This document shows, one piece after another, positions 43,017-51,954 of a DNA stretch of 64,000 bases. The stretch is taken from assembly GCA_031178355.1 (NCBI GenBank), contig JAPSJC010000002.1, forward strand, positions 56,014 to 120,013, written 5' to 3'. Each line of letters opens with the position of its first letter. The stretch's first letter is position 1. The notes beneath the pieces are model-generated. The model had not been told where the DNA came from, ran no database searches, and was given only the letters and a program-made list of their open reading frames with translations. The translations under genes and the position numbers were made by a program. The stretch comes from Ureibacillus sp. GTDB taxonomy: Bacteria; Bacillota; Bacilli; Bacillales_A; Planococcaceae.

Positions 43017-43062
43017 TTCGGGCAAATTGTCCGTGAGACCACTCTCATGGACAGTTCATACC
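43017..43062. repeat. Long imperfect inverted repeat after the ABC operon
   Basis: CGGGCAAATTGTCCGTGAGA and the complement of its downstream partner (TCTCATGGACAGTT...ACCCG) pair over about 20 bases with a 2-base bulge and two mismatches. ATGGACAGT is also repeated directly at about 43000 and 43049. Its GC content exceeds that of its surroundings. It may be a terminator-like or mobile repeat element. Confidence 0.55.
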
Positions 43063-43198
43063 CGCCCCCTATTGCCAAACGTCTTCATTACCGTAAAATA
43101 GTCGTTCCCCTCTTAATCTGTACTAAGGTCACAATAAGCAACCAGGCAACACACCCAAAAATCGCTTATCTAGAACCCAATCACAACTAACTCGTTTT

Positions 43199-44164
43199 TT
43201 AATTAGGTTCTTCAATCAAGTCAGGTAATAATTTCTCTTTATATTTCTCTAGTACTTTACTAAATTGTGCTGCTAATACTTGTTGGAATAACATACCGAA
43301 TACAACGGGCATTACAACTTTCGGTGGAAAATACGTACTAGCAATAACAACACCTACAGCAATATTTCTCATACCACCTGTAAATAAGGACGCAGTAATG
43401 ATACTAACATCCTTCCAAATAAAGTGCCCTAAAATCAAACAGAACACATAACCGGTTACCGCTAATATGAATACAACCACGATGATCCAAATTATTTCCC
43501 AAGTAATATTTTCAAAGAATGGAGCAATGGCACTGCTGTTAATCATAATAATAAGAAATAAACTTAACTTTTGAAAAGGTGCAAGTGTTTTTCCAATCGT
43601 GTCCTCTATTTTTCCTTTTGTCAGTTCATTTAAAACAATCCCAGCAATAGATGGTAACACAATCATCCACAGTAAATCTAACATGATAGCAGCTGTGTTA
43701 ATAGCAACTGTTTCACCAATAACCAAGTGTAATAATGCCGGCATAACAATTGGTGCCAACAACGTATCGATTAAAATAATTGATAGACCGAGTGCAAGGT
43801 GACCTTTACTAAAACTAATCCATATGAAGCTAGTTACCCCGGTAGGCACTGCTACAGATAAGATAAACCCAATCGTTAACATGTGATCATTAAATAATAC
43901 TGTCGAAACGAAGTAAGCCCAGATAGGCATTATTATATGTAAGAATGCAATTGTAAATAAAATTACCCCTGGATATTTTGAGAAACTAGTTAGACCTTTA
44001 AAATTTAAGCTTAAGCTCCCTAAGAATGTCATAATTGCAAATATAAATGGAACAAGGAAGAGCACTTGATGACCAATATCAGCAAATAGTACTCCAATAA
44101 TAAGTGAAACGGGTGTTAATATAGGCATATATTTTTGTAGCCATATATTTAAACCATTTAACAT
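43199..44164 (-). CDS. Bile acid:sodium symporter family (BASS) permease
   Basis: A 321-residue membrane protein with about ten helices. 'AVPTGVTSFIWISFSKG' near residue 105 and 'LFTGGMRNIAVGVVIASTYF' near residue 258 are the two crossing-helix motifs of the BASS fold, where sodium binds. Bacterial members take up organic anions such as pantoate or keto acids; the substrate here is unknown. AAGAAGG precedes ATG. Monocistronic. Confidence 0.85.
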   Translation of the reverse strand: MLNGLNIWLQKYMPILTPVSLIIGVLFADIGHQVLFLVPFIFAIMTFLGSLSLNFKGLTSFSKYPGVILFTIAFLHIIMPIWAYFVSTVLFNDHMLTIGFILSVAVPTGVTSFIWISFSKGHLALGLSIILIDTLLAPIVMPALLHLVIGETVAINTAAIMLDLLWMIVLPSIAGIVLNELTKGKIEDTIGKTLAPFQKLSLFLIIMINSSAIAPFFENITWEIIWIIVVVFILAVTGYVFCLILGHFIWKDVSIITASLFTGGMRNIAVGVVIASTYFPPKVVMPVVFGMLFQQVLAAQFSKVLEKYKEKLLPDLIEEPN

Positions 44165-44470
44165 AGTGTACCTTCTTTCAGATTAGCACGATTTTCTGTG
44201 TTTTATTTTCTCAATTTCAAGCTTTATAATAAAGCTATTGTACTCCTATTCTATTAAATTTCAACTAGCTAATTACCATCATTGGGGCGAATAAAGAATA
44301 TGATTAAATAGAGAGTGAATTACAAGTTCCCCTTCCACCCCTCATTTTTCATAATATTTGAACTAAATACATTGATAGTTTAGAATATGAATCAATTGAG
44401 TAGATGTTGTATCAGTAGATTACATACTTGTTTTTTACCAACTAAATTTGAAAGATTTCGAGGTTTTTGT

Positions 44471-46186
44471 ATGATATTACGCTTTTTTACTTATTACAAA
44501 CCACATAAACGGTTATTTATTATTGATTTTAGTAGTGCGATCATTGTTGCTTTATTAGAACTAGCTTTTCCATTAGCTGTTCAGTGGTTTATTGATCACC
44601 TTCTTCCCACAAGAGAGTGGGATACTATCGTCACAGTAAGTCTATTACTTTTACTTACCTATATTCTTAGTACGGTATTAAACTTCATCGTTAACTATTT
44701 GGGCCATAAACTTGGTATCAATATTGAAACAGATATGCGTCAGCAGCTGTTTAACCATTTCCAAAAGCAATCCTTTTCCTTTTTCGATAATATAAAAACC
44801 GGTCATGTCATGAGTCGAATTACCAATGATTTATTTGATATTGGCGAATTTGCTCACCATGGTCCAGAGGATTTCTTTATTGCCATCATGACTTTCATTG
44901 GTGCATTTTCCATCATGTTTACGATTAATCCAACTCTAGCCTTAATTGTTCTTATTATGGTACCATTCCTAATTTGGCTTATCGCTTATTGTAATAAGAA
45001 GATGAACCATGCTTGGAAAGAAATGTACGGTAAAATTGCCGATGTTAATGGGCGTGTAGAAGACAGTATTTCAGGTATTCGTGTCGTAAAATCTTTTACA
45101 AATGAAGATTTTGAAACAGAGCGCTTCCAAAAACAAAATGGCTTTTTCCGAAATGCAAAGCTATATGCCTATAAAATAATGGCAGGAACTCATTCTAGTA
45201 TTTATATGATGACTCGACTATTAACACTTGTTGTATTAGTTGTAGGAGCATGGCTAAGTTTCAATGGACAACTTTCCAATGGTGAATTTGTTAGCTTTGT
45301 TTTATTTACAAATGTTTTGATTAAACCAATTGATAAAATCAGTGCATTGTTAGAGTTATATCCTAAAGGTATGGCTGGATTTAAACGATTTACAGAAATG
45401 ATTGATACATTACCCGAAGTGGCAGATCTACCTAATGCTATCGCCGTATCAAAATTAAATGGAGATATTTCTTTTGAACATGTTTCCTTTAGTTACGAAG
45501 GTAATAAGATGGTACTAGATAATATCTCATTTGAAGTGAAGGCTGGAGAAACAATAGCACTTGTTGGACCATCAGGTGCTGGAAAAACAACAATTTGCTC
45601 CCTTATTCCACGTTTTTATGATGTTGAAAATGGGGCTATCTTAATCGATGGAATCGATGTTCGCGAAATGACTCAACAATCGTTGCGTAAACAAATAGGC
45701 GTTGTACAGCAAGATGTCTTCTTATTCACCGGAACTATTCGCGAAAACATTGCTTATGGACAACTAGATGCTACCTTTGAGGATATTCAACATGCCGCTG
45801 AAAAAGCTCATTTAAAAGAGTTTATCGAAGCACTACCAGATGGGTATGAAACTGAGATTGGTGAACGAGGATTAAAATTATCAGGTGGTCAAAAGCAACG
45901 GTTAGCAATTGCTCGGATGTTCTTAAAAAATCCACCTATTTTGATTCTTGATGAGGCAACATCCGCTTTAGACACTGAAACAGAAAAAATTATTCAAACT
46001 TCCTTGAGTGAGTTAGCACAAAATCGAACGACACTGATTATTGCTCACCGATTGTCTACGATTCGAGATGCTGACCAAGTGCTTGTTATCACACCAAATG
46101 GCATTGAAGAAAGTGGCACATATAATGAATTGGTTGCTGCTGAAGGTATTTTTGCAAAGCTACATCATATACAATTCAATAAATAA
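44471..46186 (+). CDS. ABC exporter, fused permease and ATPase (half-transporter)
   Basis: A 571-residue homodimer-type exporter: six membrane helices (residues 15-290) followed by an ATPase domain (335-571) with Walker A 'GPSGAGKTT', Q-loop 'QQDVFLF', signature 'LSGGQKQR', Walker B 'ILILDEATSALD' and switch 'IIAHRLST'. Looks like B. subtilis YgaD or BmrA-type exporters for lipophilic drugs or lipids. The track start lies 28 codons upstream; ATG 44471 (MILRFFTYYKPHKR) follows GAGG at 7 bases and fits family starts. Confidence 0.9.
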   Translation: MILRFFTYYKPHKRLFIIDFSSAIIVALLELAFPLAVQWFIDHLLPTREWDTIVTVSLLLLLTYILSTVLNFIVNYLGHKLGINIETDMRQQLFNHFQKQSFSFFDNIKTGHVMSRITNDLFDIGEFAHHGPEDFFIAIMTFIGAFSIMFTINPTLALIVLIMVPFLIWLIAYCNKKMNHAWKEMYGKIADVNGRVEDSISGIRVVKSFTNEDFETERFQKQNGFFRNAKLYAYKIMAGTHSSIYMMTRLLTLVVLVVGAWLSFNGQLSNGEFVSFVLFTNVLIKPIDKISALLELYPKGMAGFKRFTEMIDTLPEVADLPNAIAVSKLNGDISFEHVSFSYEGNKMVLDNISFEVKAGETIALVGPSGAGKTTICSLIPRFYDVENGAILIDGIDVREMTQQSLRKQIGVVQQDVFLFTGTIRENIAYGQLDATFEDIQHAAEKAHLKEFIEALPDGYETEIGERGLKLSGGQKQRLAIARMFLKNPPILILDEATSALDTETEKIIQTSLSELAQNRTTLIIAHRLSTIRDADQVLVITPNGIEESGTYNELVAAEGIFAKLHHIQFNK

Positions 46187-46191
46187 ATACT

Positions 46192-46233
46192 AAAAAACAC
46201 TGCGGCTCGTCTCTTAAGTAGCAGTGTTTTTTT
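46192..46233 (+). terminator. Terminator of the ABC exporter gene
   Basis: AAAACACTGC pairs exactly with GCAGTGTTTT, followed by TTTTTC. Confidence 0.88.
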
Positions 46234-46314
46234 CAATCAGAATAGCTGAGTATTTTAAGTTTCAAATCTTTTATCAATGATTTGAAATCTGCTTCTTATG
46301 CTATAGTAACTGAT

Positions 46315-47268
46315 TTATTGCTGTAACATGACTCTTTTAAATTCTTCTAAAAATTTGTCGTAATGAAGATTCACAGCAATTTTTGTTTTCCCCTTTTTAC
46401 TTGTTGGCCGATAATCAATAAAAGACATCCCTTTTGCTTCTGAACTTTCAATTACAGTTGCATCATAATGTATATAGTCAACGATGGTAGGTTTATTAAC
46501 AACCATGACTGTAAGAAGATCATGTATTGGAGCACCAGGAATACCTGGCACACTCTTCTTATAAAATTCGTAGTAATATTTAAAGATTGGTTCCATTAGT
46601 GAAGCATAGATATTTTTCATATTATTTGATATAGAATTCACCAATTCCTCAGTAAGAACTGCATGTTGCGTAACATTTAGAGGAGTTATCGTCAGATTAT
46701 GTGCATTCTTTACAACTACATTAGATGAAGTCGGGTCACCATAGAAATTCGCTTCGGCGAGTGCAGATGCATTGCCAGGAACAAAGAATGCACCACCCAT
46801 CACACAAAAAGAATGTACCATCTTTATGTGCTCTGGAAATAGGTTAAATACAGTGGCTAAGGTAGTGGAACGTCCAGTGTCTACAATCACGAGTTCATTT
46901 TTATACTTTTCAATAATAACTCGTATTGTATCAAATGGGTAAATTTGATATTGGAAATTTTCGGGAGGTTGAATTGGGCCCAGACCTTCCTTACCATGAA
47001 TCTCCGGATAAATTCTCATATCCCCCTCTTCAACAGGCATAGAAGCCCCAGGAATAATAGGAATGTCATTTCTACCCGCTAAATTCAACAAGTAAGCAGC
47101 ATTTGCTGTAGCCTGTTCTTTTGTTATATTCCCATAACTCGTTACTATACCAACCAATTCAATACTAGGGTCGAGTATCGTATACATAATGGCTAAAGAG
47201 TCATCAATTCCAGGATCACAGAATAATAGAATTTTTTTCGTGAAAGTTGCTCCTCCTTCCCTTTCCAT
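46315..47268 (-). CDS. Inosine/uridine-preferring nucleoside hydrolase family protein
   Basis: A 317-residue hydrolase cleaving N-glycosidic bonds of nucleosides. The calcium site is 'CDPGIDDSLAI' near residue 18, with 'YGNITKEQATANAAYLL' and 'AEANFYGDPTSSNVV' carrying further family residues, and the catalytic Asp in 'GIPGAPIHDLLTV' near residue 253. AAGGA precedes ATG 47268 by 6 bases. Oddly, a stronger site GGAAGGAGGA lies inside codons 3-6 with no standard start after it. Confidence 0.88.
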   Translation of the reverse strand: MEREGGATFTKKILLFCDPGIDDSLAIMYTILDPSIELVGIVTSYGNITKEQATANAAYLLNLAGRNDIPIIPGASMPVEEGDMRIYPEIHGKEGLGPIQPPENFQYQIYPFDTIRVIIEKYKNELVIVDTGRSTTLATVFNLFPEHIKMVHSFCVMGGAFFVPGNASALAEANFYGDPTSSNVVVKNAHNLTITPLNVTQHAVLTEELVNSISNNMKNIYASLMEPIFKYYYEFYKKSVPGIPGAPIHDLLTVMVVNKPTIVDYIHYDATVIESSEAKGMSFIDYRPTSKKGKTKIAVNLHYDKFLEEFKRVMLQQ

Positions 47269-47321
47269 ATATATTCCTTATTTTTTAAAACATGTCAAAA
47301 ATTTAATGGTTTATACTGAAC

Positions 47322-47879
47322 TTAAACTCTTAACATGCCACGGAACCCTCTTGCAGCATAGTATGAGTCTGCACCGTTGTGATACACAAAGACATGTCCG
47401 TAGCGGTAATCACAAAATAGTGCACCGCCAAGTTTTCTAATATCAGCTGGTGTTTTCACCCAACTTGACGTTTTCTGATCGAAGGTTTCAAGCTCCTGTA
47501 AAACTCGGTATTGTGTTTCTGTTAATAGTTCAATACCCATTTCATTTGCCAAATCCATTGCGCTATTTTCAGGCTTATGTTTTTTTCTAGAATCCAACGC
47601 TTCACGATCATAGCAAATACTTCTTCTACCTTTAGGAGTCTCCTTTGAACAATCACAAAAGATATACTCGTCATTTTCCTGATCATAACCGGTAATATCC
47701 GGTTCACCTTCTGTTTTATCCATTTCATTAAGGGACCACATTTTTTCAGGATTTACTTCCAACTTTACTTGGACTTTGGCCCACTCAATATTTTCATGAC
47801 GGTGCATGTTTTTTTCAAAGCGAGTTTTTAATGTACCTAATAATTCTTCATGTTCTTCTTGTGTTAATAACTTAATCAT
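47322..47879 (-). CDS. DUF4256 domain protein
   Basis: A 185-residue soluble protein with the DUF4256 pattern: 'WSLNEMDKTEGEPDITGYD' near residue 48, 'FCDCSKETPKGRRSICYDRE' near 74 and the C-terminal 'FVYHNGADSYYAARGFRG'. GGAGG lies before ATG 47879. It is a common Bacillales and Bacteroidetes family of unknown function. The nucleoside hydrolase gene follows on the same strand. Confidence 0.85.
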   Translation of the reverse strand: MIKLLTQEEHEELLGTLKTRFEKNMHRHENIEWAKVQVKLEVNPEKMWSLNEMDKTEGEPDITGYDQENDEYIFCDCSKETPKGRRSICYDREALDSRKKHKPENSAMDLANEMGIELLTETQYRVLQELETFDQKTSSWVKTPADIRKLGGALFCDYRYGHVFVYHNGADSYYAARGFRGMLRV

Positions 47880-47987
47880 TGTTTGTAACCTCCATACTTA
47901 TAAATTTTAACATTTAAATATAATCGATTATATAAACCTTCTGTATAGCAAATAAGTAATATCAGTAGAGACAGTGTGTCCTTTTTC

Positions 47988-48027
47988 AAATAAAAAGAAC
48001 CCTTTAGACAATCATATCTAAAGGGGT
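47988..48027 (-). terminator. Terminator of the siderophore importer operon
   Basis: CCCTTTAGA pairs exactly with TCTAAAGGG, followed on the minus strand by TTCTTTTTATTT, about 65 bases past the last stop. Confidence 0.82.
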
Positions 48028-48091
48028 GAAAAGGATGCAACTTTATATATAGCATTTACCAACTACCATAGACTTTAAATACAAATACGCT

Positions 48092-49093
48092 TTAGGCTGC
48101 TTTTCGTAGTAAAAATAAAAAGTACGGAGCGCCGAGTACGGCAACGATAATACCTGCCGGAATTGTTTGTTCACTATACATAACACGACCAATAGTATCC
48201 GAGAAAACTAGTACCGTACCGCCTATAAGTGGCGATAAAAATAGGAAACTCTGATGTTTTACTCCAACTAGTTGCTTTGCAATATGAGGTGCTAACAAAC
48301 CAATAAAGGTGATACTACCAACAACAGATACGGATACTGCTGCAAGCGCAACAGCAATGATTAGTAATTGGACACGTTCTCTTTGTATAGTTACACCGAG
48401 ACCCTTTACAACTGTTTCATTTAATGTTAGTAAATTCATTGTACGTGTTTTGAAGAACAAAATAGGTATAAATAAGATCAACCAAGGAAGTATCGCTAAT
48501 ATAAATGGCCAATCAGCTCCCCATATGTTTCCAGAAAGCCACTTTGAAACAAACAGTACGTCAGCCTGATCGGCACCGGACATAATTATTACCATCAATC
48601 CAGATAGTGCAAAAGCAAAGCCGACACCCATTAAGACTAATTTAATTGGCTCAACACCATTTGTTCGACTATATGAAAATACATATAGTAGTACCGCTGT
48701 CAGCATTGCCCCAACAAATCCTACAAAAGGAAGTTGGAAAGCATAATTTTCCATTTGCGCATCTACATAAATATAAAAAATGGTAATAGCAAGTCCTGCA
48801 CCTGCGTTTATCCCGATAATTCCCGGATCAGCAAGAGGGTTGCGTGTTAAAGTCTGCAGAATAGCTCCAGATAACGCTAATGCCATGCCTGCTAGCATTA
48901 AAACTAGAACTCTAGGAAGACGAACTGAAAATAATATAAATTCTTCTTTGAAAGTACCATTTCCCAATAATGTTGGAATAATTTTATTTATGCCTACAGA
49001 TGAAGCTCCTAAGCTTATTCCAGCTAATAAACTTAATAATAGGAGAACTACTGCAGTCACATATATCTGTTTAACATTTCTTTTTTTACGCAA
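48092..49093 (-). CDS. Iron-siderophore ABC permease (FecCD family), second subunit
   Basis: A 333-residue permease with about nine to ten helices. Family motifs 'RNPLADPGIIGINAGAGLAI' and 'TFIGLLAPHIAKQLVGVKHQ' are clear. The track start (ATG 49117) includes the ribosome site as codons; TTG 49093 follows AAAGGAGG at 7 bases and overlaps the upstream permease stop by 8 bases, so it is chosen. Last gene of a four-gene iron uptake operon. Confidence 0.9.
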   Translation of the reverse strand: MRKKRNVKQIYVTAVVLLLLSLLAGISLGASSVGINKIIPTLLGNGTFKEEFILFSVRLPRVLVLMLAGMALALSGAILQTLTRNPLADPGIIGINAGAGLAITIFYIYVDAQMENYAFQLPFVGFVGAMLTAVLLYVFSYSRTNGVEPIKLVLMGVGFAFALSGLMVIIMSGADQADVLFVSKWLSGNIWGADWPFILAILPWLILFIPILFFKTRTMNLLTLNETVVKGLGVTIQRERVQLLIIAVALAAVSVSVVGSITFIGLLAPHIAKQLVGVKHQSFLFLSPLIGGTVLVFSDTIGRVMYSEQTIPAGIIVAVLGAPYFLFLLRKAA

Positions 49094-50081
49094 AGGTTCT
49101 TCCTCCTTTACGCACAAGAATTAAGAAGAATGGTAAGCCAATGATTGCAACTAGAGATACGACCGGTATTTCAAGTGGAGCAAAAATTATGCGACTTATA
49201 AAATCTGTACCTATCATAAATGCACCACCAATTATAATCGAAAGAGGTATGATCGTTCTGTAGTCAGCTCCTGATATTCGACGAACCATATGGGGGATAA
49301 ATAAACCAATAAACGCTAAGTTGCCAATTATTGCAACAGCACACCCTGCTAATATGATGACAATTAGAATAAAAATTACTTTAACTGTTTTAATCTTTTG
49401 ACCAAGACCTATCGCTAAATCTTCATTTAAACTAATAATCGTTAATTGTTTACTATAAATAATAGCAATAAATAGACCTAGTAATATGAATGGCACAATA
49501 ATAAGAGACTGCCAACTTACCCCAATGAGTCCACCTGCTGTCCACATTGTTAAATCCTTTGAAACATTAAAAAGAATTCCTATTCCATTAGCAATTGCCT
49601 GAAGAAATAGAGATACAGCAGAACCCGCCAATACTAGTTTAAGTGGGGATAGACCCTTTTTAGAAGTCATACCTATTCCGAAGACAAGCAACATCCCAAT
49701 GGCAGCACCAATCAAGGAGCTTAACATAAGACCAAGCATAGATAACCCTGGGAGCATGACAAATGTTAGAACCAGTGAAAGATTTGAACCAGAAGTTAGC
49801 CCTAATAAACCTGGATCAGCAAGAGGATTACGTGTTAGCCCTTGCATAATTGCTCCTGCAACTGCTAATGCAGCACCTACAAAAAAGGCTGCAATAACAC
49901 GAGGAATTCGGATTTCTCTTAAAATATCATAATAATTACCGCCAGGTTCCCCTATTAGTGCTTCTATTAAATCAGATAATGTTGTATTAGCAGCACCAAA
50001 ACCAAGTGCAACAGCTGTTATAACAATTAAGATGACCATTGACAGAGTTAGCTTTAGTATAAAGGAATAGGTTGATTTCAT
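49086..50081 (-). CDS. Iron-siderophore ABC permease (FecCD family), first subunit
   Basis: A 331-residue permease with 'RNPLADPGLLGLTSGSNLSL' near residue 86 and 'AFIGLFIPHMVRRISGADYR' near 260, the counterparts of the motifs in its partner. The two form the heterodimeric channel. It follows the binding-protein gene by about 50 bases and overlaps the next permease by 8 bases. Confidence 0.92.
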   Translation of the reverse strand: MKSTYSFILKLTLSMVILIVITAVALGFGAANTTLSDLIEALIGEPGGNYYDILREIRIPRVIAAFFVGAALAVAGAIMQGLTRNPLADPGLLGLTSGSNLSLVLTFVMLPGLSMLGLMLSSLIGAAIGMLLVFGIGMTSKKGLSPLKLVLAGSAVSLFLQAIANGIGILFNVSKDLTMWTAGGLIGVSWQSLIIVPFILLGLFIAIIYSKQLTIISLNEDLAIGLGQKIKTVKVIFILIVIILAGCAVAIIGNLAFIGLFIPHMVRRISGADYRTIIPLSIIIGGAFMIGTDFISRIIFAPLEIPVVSLVAIIGLPFFLILVRKGGRTFA

Positions 50082-50131
50082 TTTGTAAGATACGCTCCAA
50101 TCCTTTTGCTCAAAACATTGAGTATGAAATG

Positions 50132-51061
50132 TTATTTTAAAAACGATTCTTCAAAGAAAGATAATTGGTACTCTAGAGATGAAGCATCATTAAAATAGAA
50201 AGCTTCTCCATTTGCAGTAAAAACATTACCATTTTTCACCGCTGGTATATTGTTATACCAATCAGATGTAGTGAAAGAAATATCCTGACCTTTAGAAACG
50301 AGATTCAAGATTAAATAATCCCCTACATAATCACCTAATACTTCTTGTGAGATAGCGAAGTAACCAGGTTCAAGTGCTACATCTTTTACTGATTGTGGCA
50401 TATTTAGACCCATAGCTTGATATAAAATTTCTGTACCGCGACCCCATGCATCTCCGAAAAGATAAAGTTGTTTATCATAATTTTCAGCAACTGTAATCGT
50501 TGCATCCTCACCTATTTTCGCTTTAACTTTTTCACCAATTTCTGCTGCACGTTGTTTGAAATCTTCTACCCATGCTGTCGCTTCTTTTTCTTTATTCACA
50601 ACTTTTCCTACTTCAATATGTTGTTGTAAGTAATCATACTCACCATAAGTAAACAGTACTGTCGGTGCAATTTCGTTCAATTTATCCGCATTGTCAATGT
50701 TATCTAAACCAATGATCAGATCAGGGTTTAATTCGATTATTTTTTCTAAATCTTCATTTGTAACTGCTTCTACTTCCTTTAATTCTGATTCAAAATTTGG
50801 ATTTGATTTTGACCAAGAATCTACGCCTACAATATTTACACCTAGTTTAATTAAATCTCCCGCATAGGAAGATAAAACAACAACTCTTTGCGGGTCTGCA
50901 GGTACTTCAATGTCCCCTTTAGAAGATTGATAAATAATTGTATCCGTAAGCGTTGTTTCACTATCACTAGAAGTTGTATTTTCGTCTTCTTTATTTCCAC
51001 ATGCAGCAAGAGCAAAAGCAACTACTGCTACAATAAGTAATAACCATTTTTTCATTTTCAT
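50132..51061 (-). CDS. Iron-hydroxamate-type siderophore-binding lipoprotein
   Basis: A 309-residue lipoprotein with lipobox 'ALAAC' (Cys about residue 21), then two Peripla_BP_2 lobes joined by a long helix. 'VVVLSSYAGDLIKLGVNIVG' and 'LNPDLIIGLDNID' are lobe-1 features; 'LYLFGDAWGRGTEILYQAMG' is lobe 2. It most resembles the FhuD/YxeB/YfiY group for hydroxamate siderophores; ligand is inferred. Its ATG overlaps the ATPase stop (ATGA), and GGAG precedes it. Confidence 0.88.
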   Translation of the reverse strand: MKMKKWLLLIVAVVAFALAACGNKEDENTTSSDSETTLTDTIIYQSSKGDIEVPADPQRVVVLSSYAGDLIKLGVNIVGVDSWSKSNPNFESELKEVEAVTNEDLEKIIELNPDLIIGLDNIDNADKLNEIAPTVLFTYGEYDYLQQHIEVGKVVNKEKEATAWVEDFKQRAAEIGEKVKAKIGEDATITVAENYDKQLYLFGDAWGRGTEILYQAMGLNMPQSVKDVALEPGYFAISQEVLGDYVGDYLILNLVSKGQDISFTTSDWYNNIPAVKNGNVFTANGEAFYFNDASSLEYQLSFFEESFLK

Positions 51062-51858
51062 AATTCTCCTTTTATTAAATCATAGGTAATACAAATAGGT
51101 TTTTCTGTACGTGGATCCTTTGCAATAACTGCATCAATTTGAAATACAGCTTTCAAAGTTTCCTTGGTCATGACTTCCTCCGGTGTTCCTGCACTAACAA
51201 GTTCCCCTCTTTGTAATGCAATCATATAGTGAGAAAATCTTGCAGCCTGATTTAGATCGTGTAATACCATCACAATCGTTCTATTTTCTTCTGCATTCAG
51301 TTTTTGTAGTAGTTCTAAAACCTCTAGTTGATGTGCTAAATCTAAATAAGTCGTTGGCTCATCCAAAAAGATCATCCCTGTATTTTGAGCAAGGGCCATG
51401 GCAATCCAAACCCGTTGCCGCTGCCCTCCAGACAATTCATCAACAAATAAATGACGGTAATCTGCTGTGTTCGTCGCTTTCAACGCCCATTCAATTATTC
51501 TCTTATCTTCTTTTGAAATACCTCGCAAACCAGACTGGTGAGGATATCTTCCATACGAAACTAGTTCCTCAACTGTTAAACCAACCGCGCTATCTTGAGT
51601 TTGGGGAAGTATAGCCAACTCTTTTGCTAATTCCTTTGTTAGCTTCTTGTGGATACTCTCACCATCAAGTAAAACTTGCCCACCTTGATAAGGGATAACA
51701 CGCGTCATAGATTTTAACAGTGTTGATTTGCCACAACCGTTTGAACCGATAATCGTAGTGATTTGTCCATCCGGAATGTGAATTGATAATCCATCTATGA
51801 TTATTTTTTTCTCGTAAGCTACTTTGATATTTTGCGCTTGAAGTCTTATTGCTATCAT
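51058..51858 (-). CDS. Siderophore ABC transporter ATP-binding protein
   Basis: A 266-residue FhuC/YusV-type ATPase: Walker A 'GSNGCGKST', signature 'LSGGQRQR', Walker B 'MIFLDEPTTYLD' and switch 'MVLHDLNQAARF'. The track start (51882) lies inside the Fur box, so it cannot be right; ATG 51858 is the first in-frame ATG below it, but a GGGAG directly abuts it, so the exact start is uncertain by a few codons. First gene of the operon (ATPase, binding protein, two permeases). Confidence 0.88.
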   Translation of the reverse strand: MIAIRLQAQNIKVAYEKKIIIDGLSIHIPDGQITTIIGSNGCGKSTLLKSMTRVIPYQGGQVLLDGESIHKKLTKELAKELAILPQTQDSAVGLTVEELVSYGRYPHQSGLRGISKEDKRIIEWALKATNTADYRHLFVDELSGGQRQRVWIAMALAQNTGMIFLDEPTTYLDLAHQLEVLELLQKLNAEENRTIVMVLHDLNQAARFSHYMIALQRGELVSAGTPEEVMTKETLKAVFQIDAVIAKDPRTEKPICITYDLIKGEL

Positions 51859-51872
51859 CTCCCAGTTGCAAT

Positions 51873-51912
51873 TGATAATCATTATCGATATACTTAACGA
51901 GAATGATTATCA
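51873..51912. promoter_or_regulatory. Two Fur boxes between divergent iron genes
   Basis: TGATAATCATTATCG (51873-51887) matches the 15-base Fur consensus TGATAATnATTATCA at 14 positions. CGAGAATGATTATCA (51898-51912) matches at 12 of 14 fixed positions. They lie between the siderophore operon (left) and the reductase gene (right), so iron-loaded Fur should repress both. Confidence 0.88.
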
Positions 51913-51954
51913 ATTATAAACGAACGAAAGTCAAGTTTTTTTTGGAGGATAAAG

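Noticed and set aside
42999-43190. 63-residue ORF after the ABC permease
   Set aside because: It overlies the inverted repeat, has low coding quality and no convincing ribosome site.
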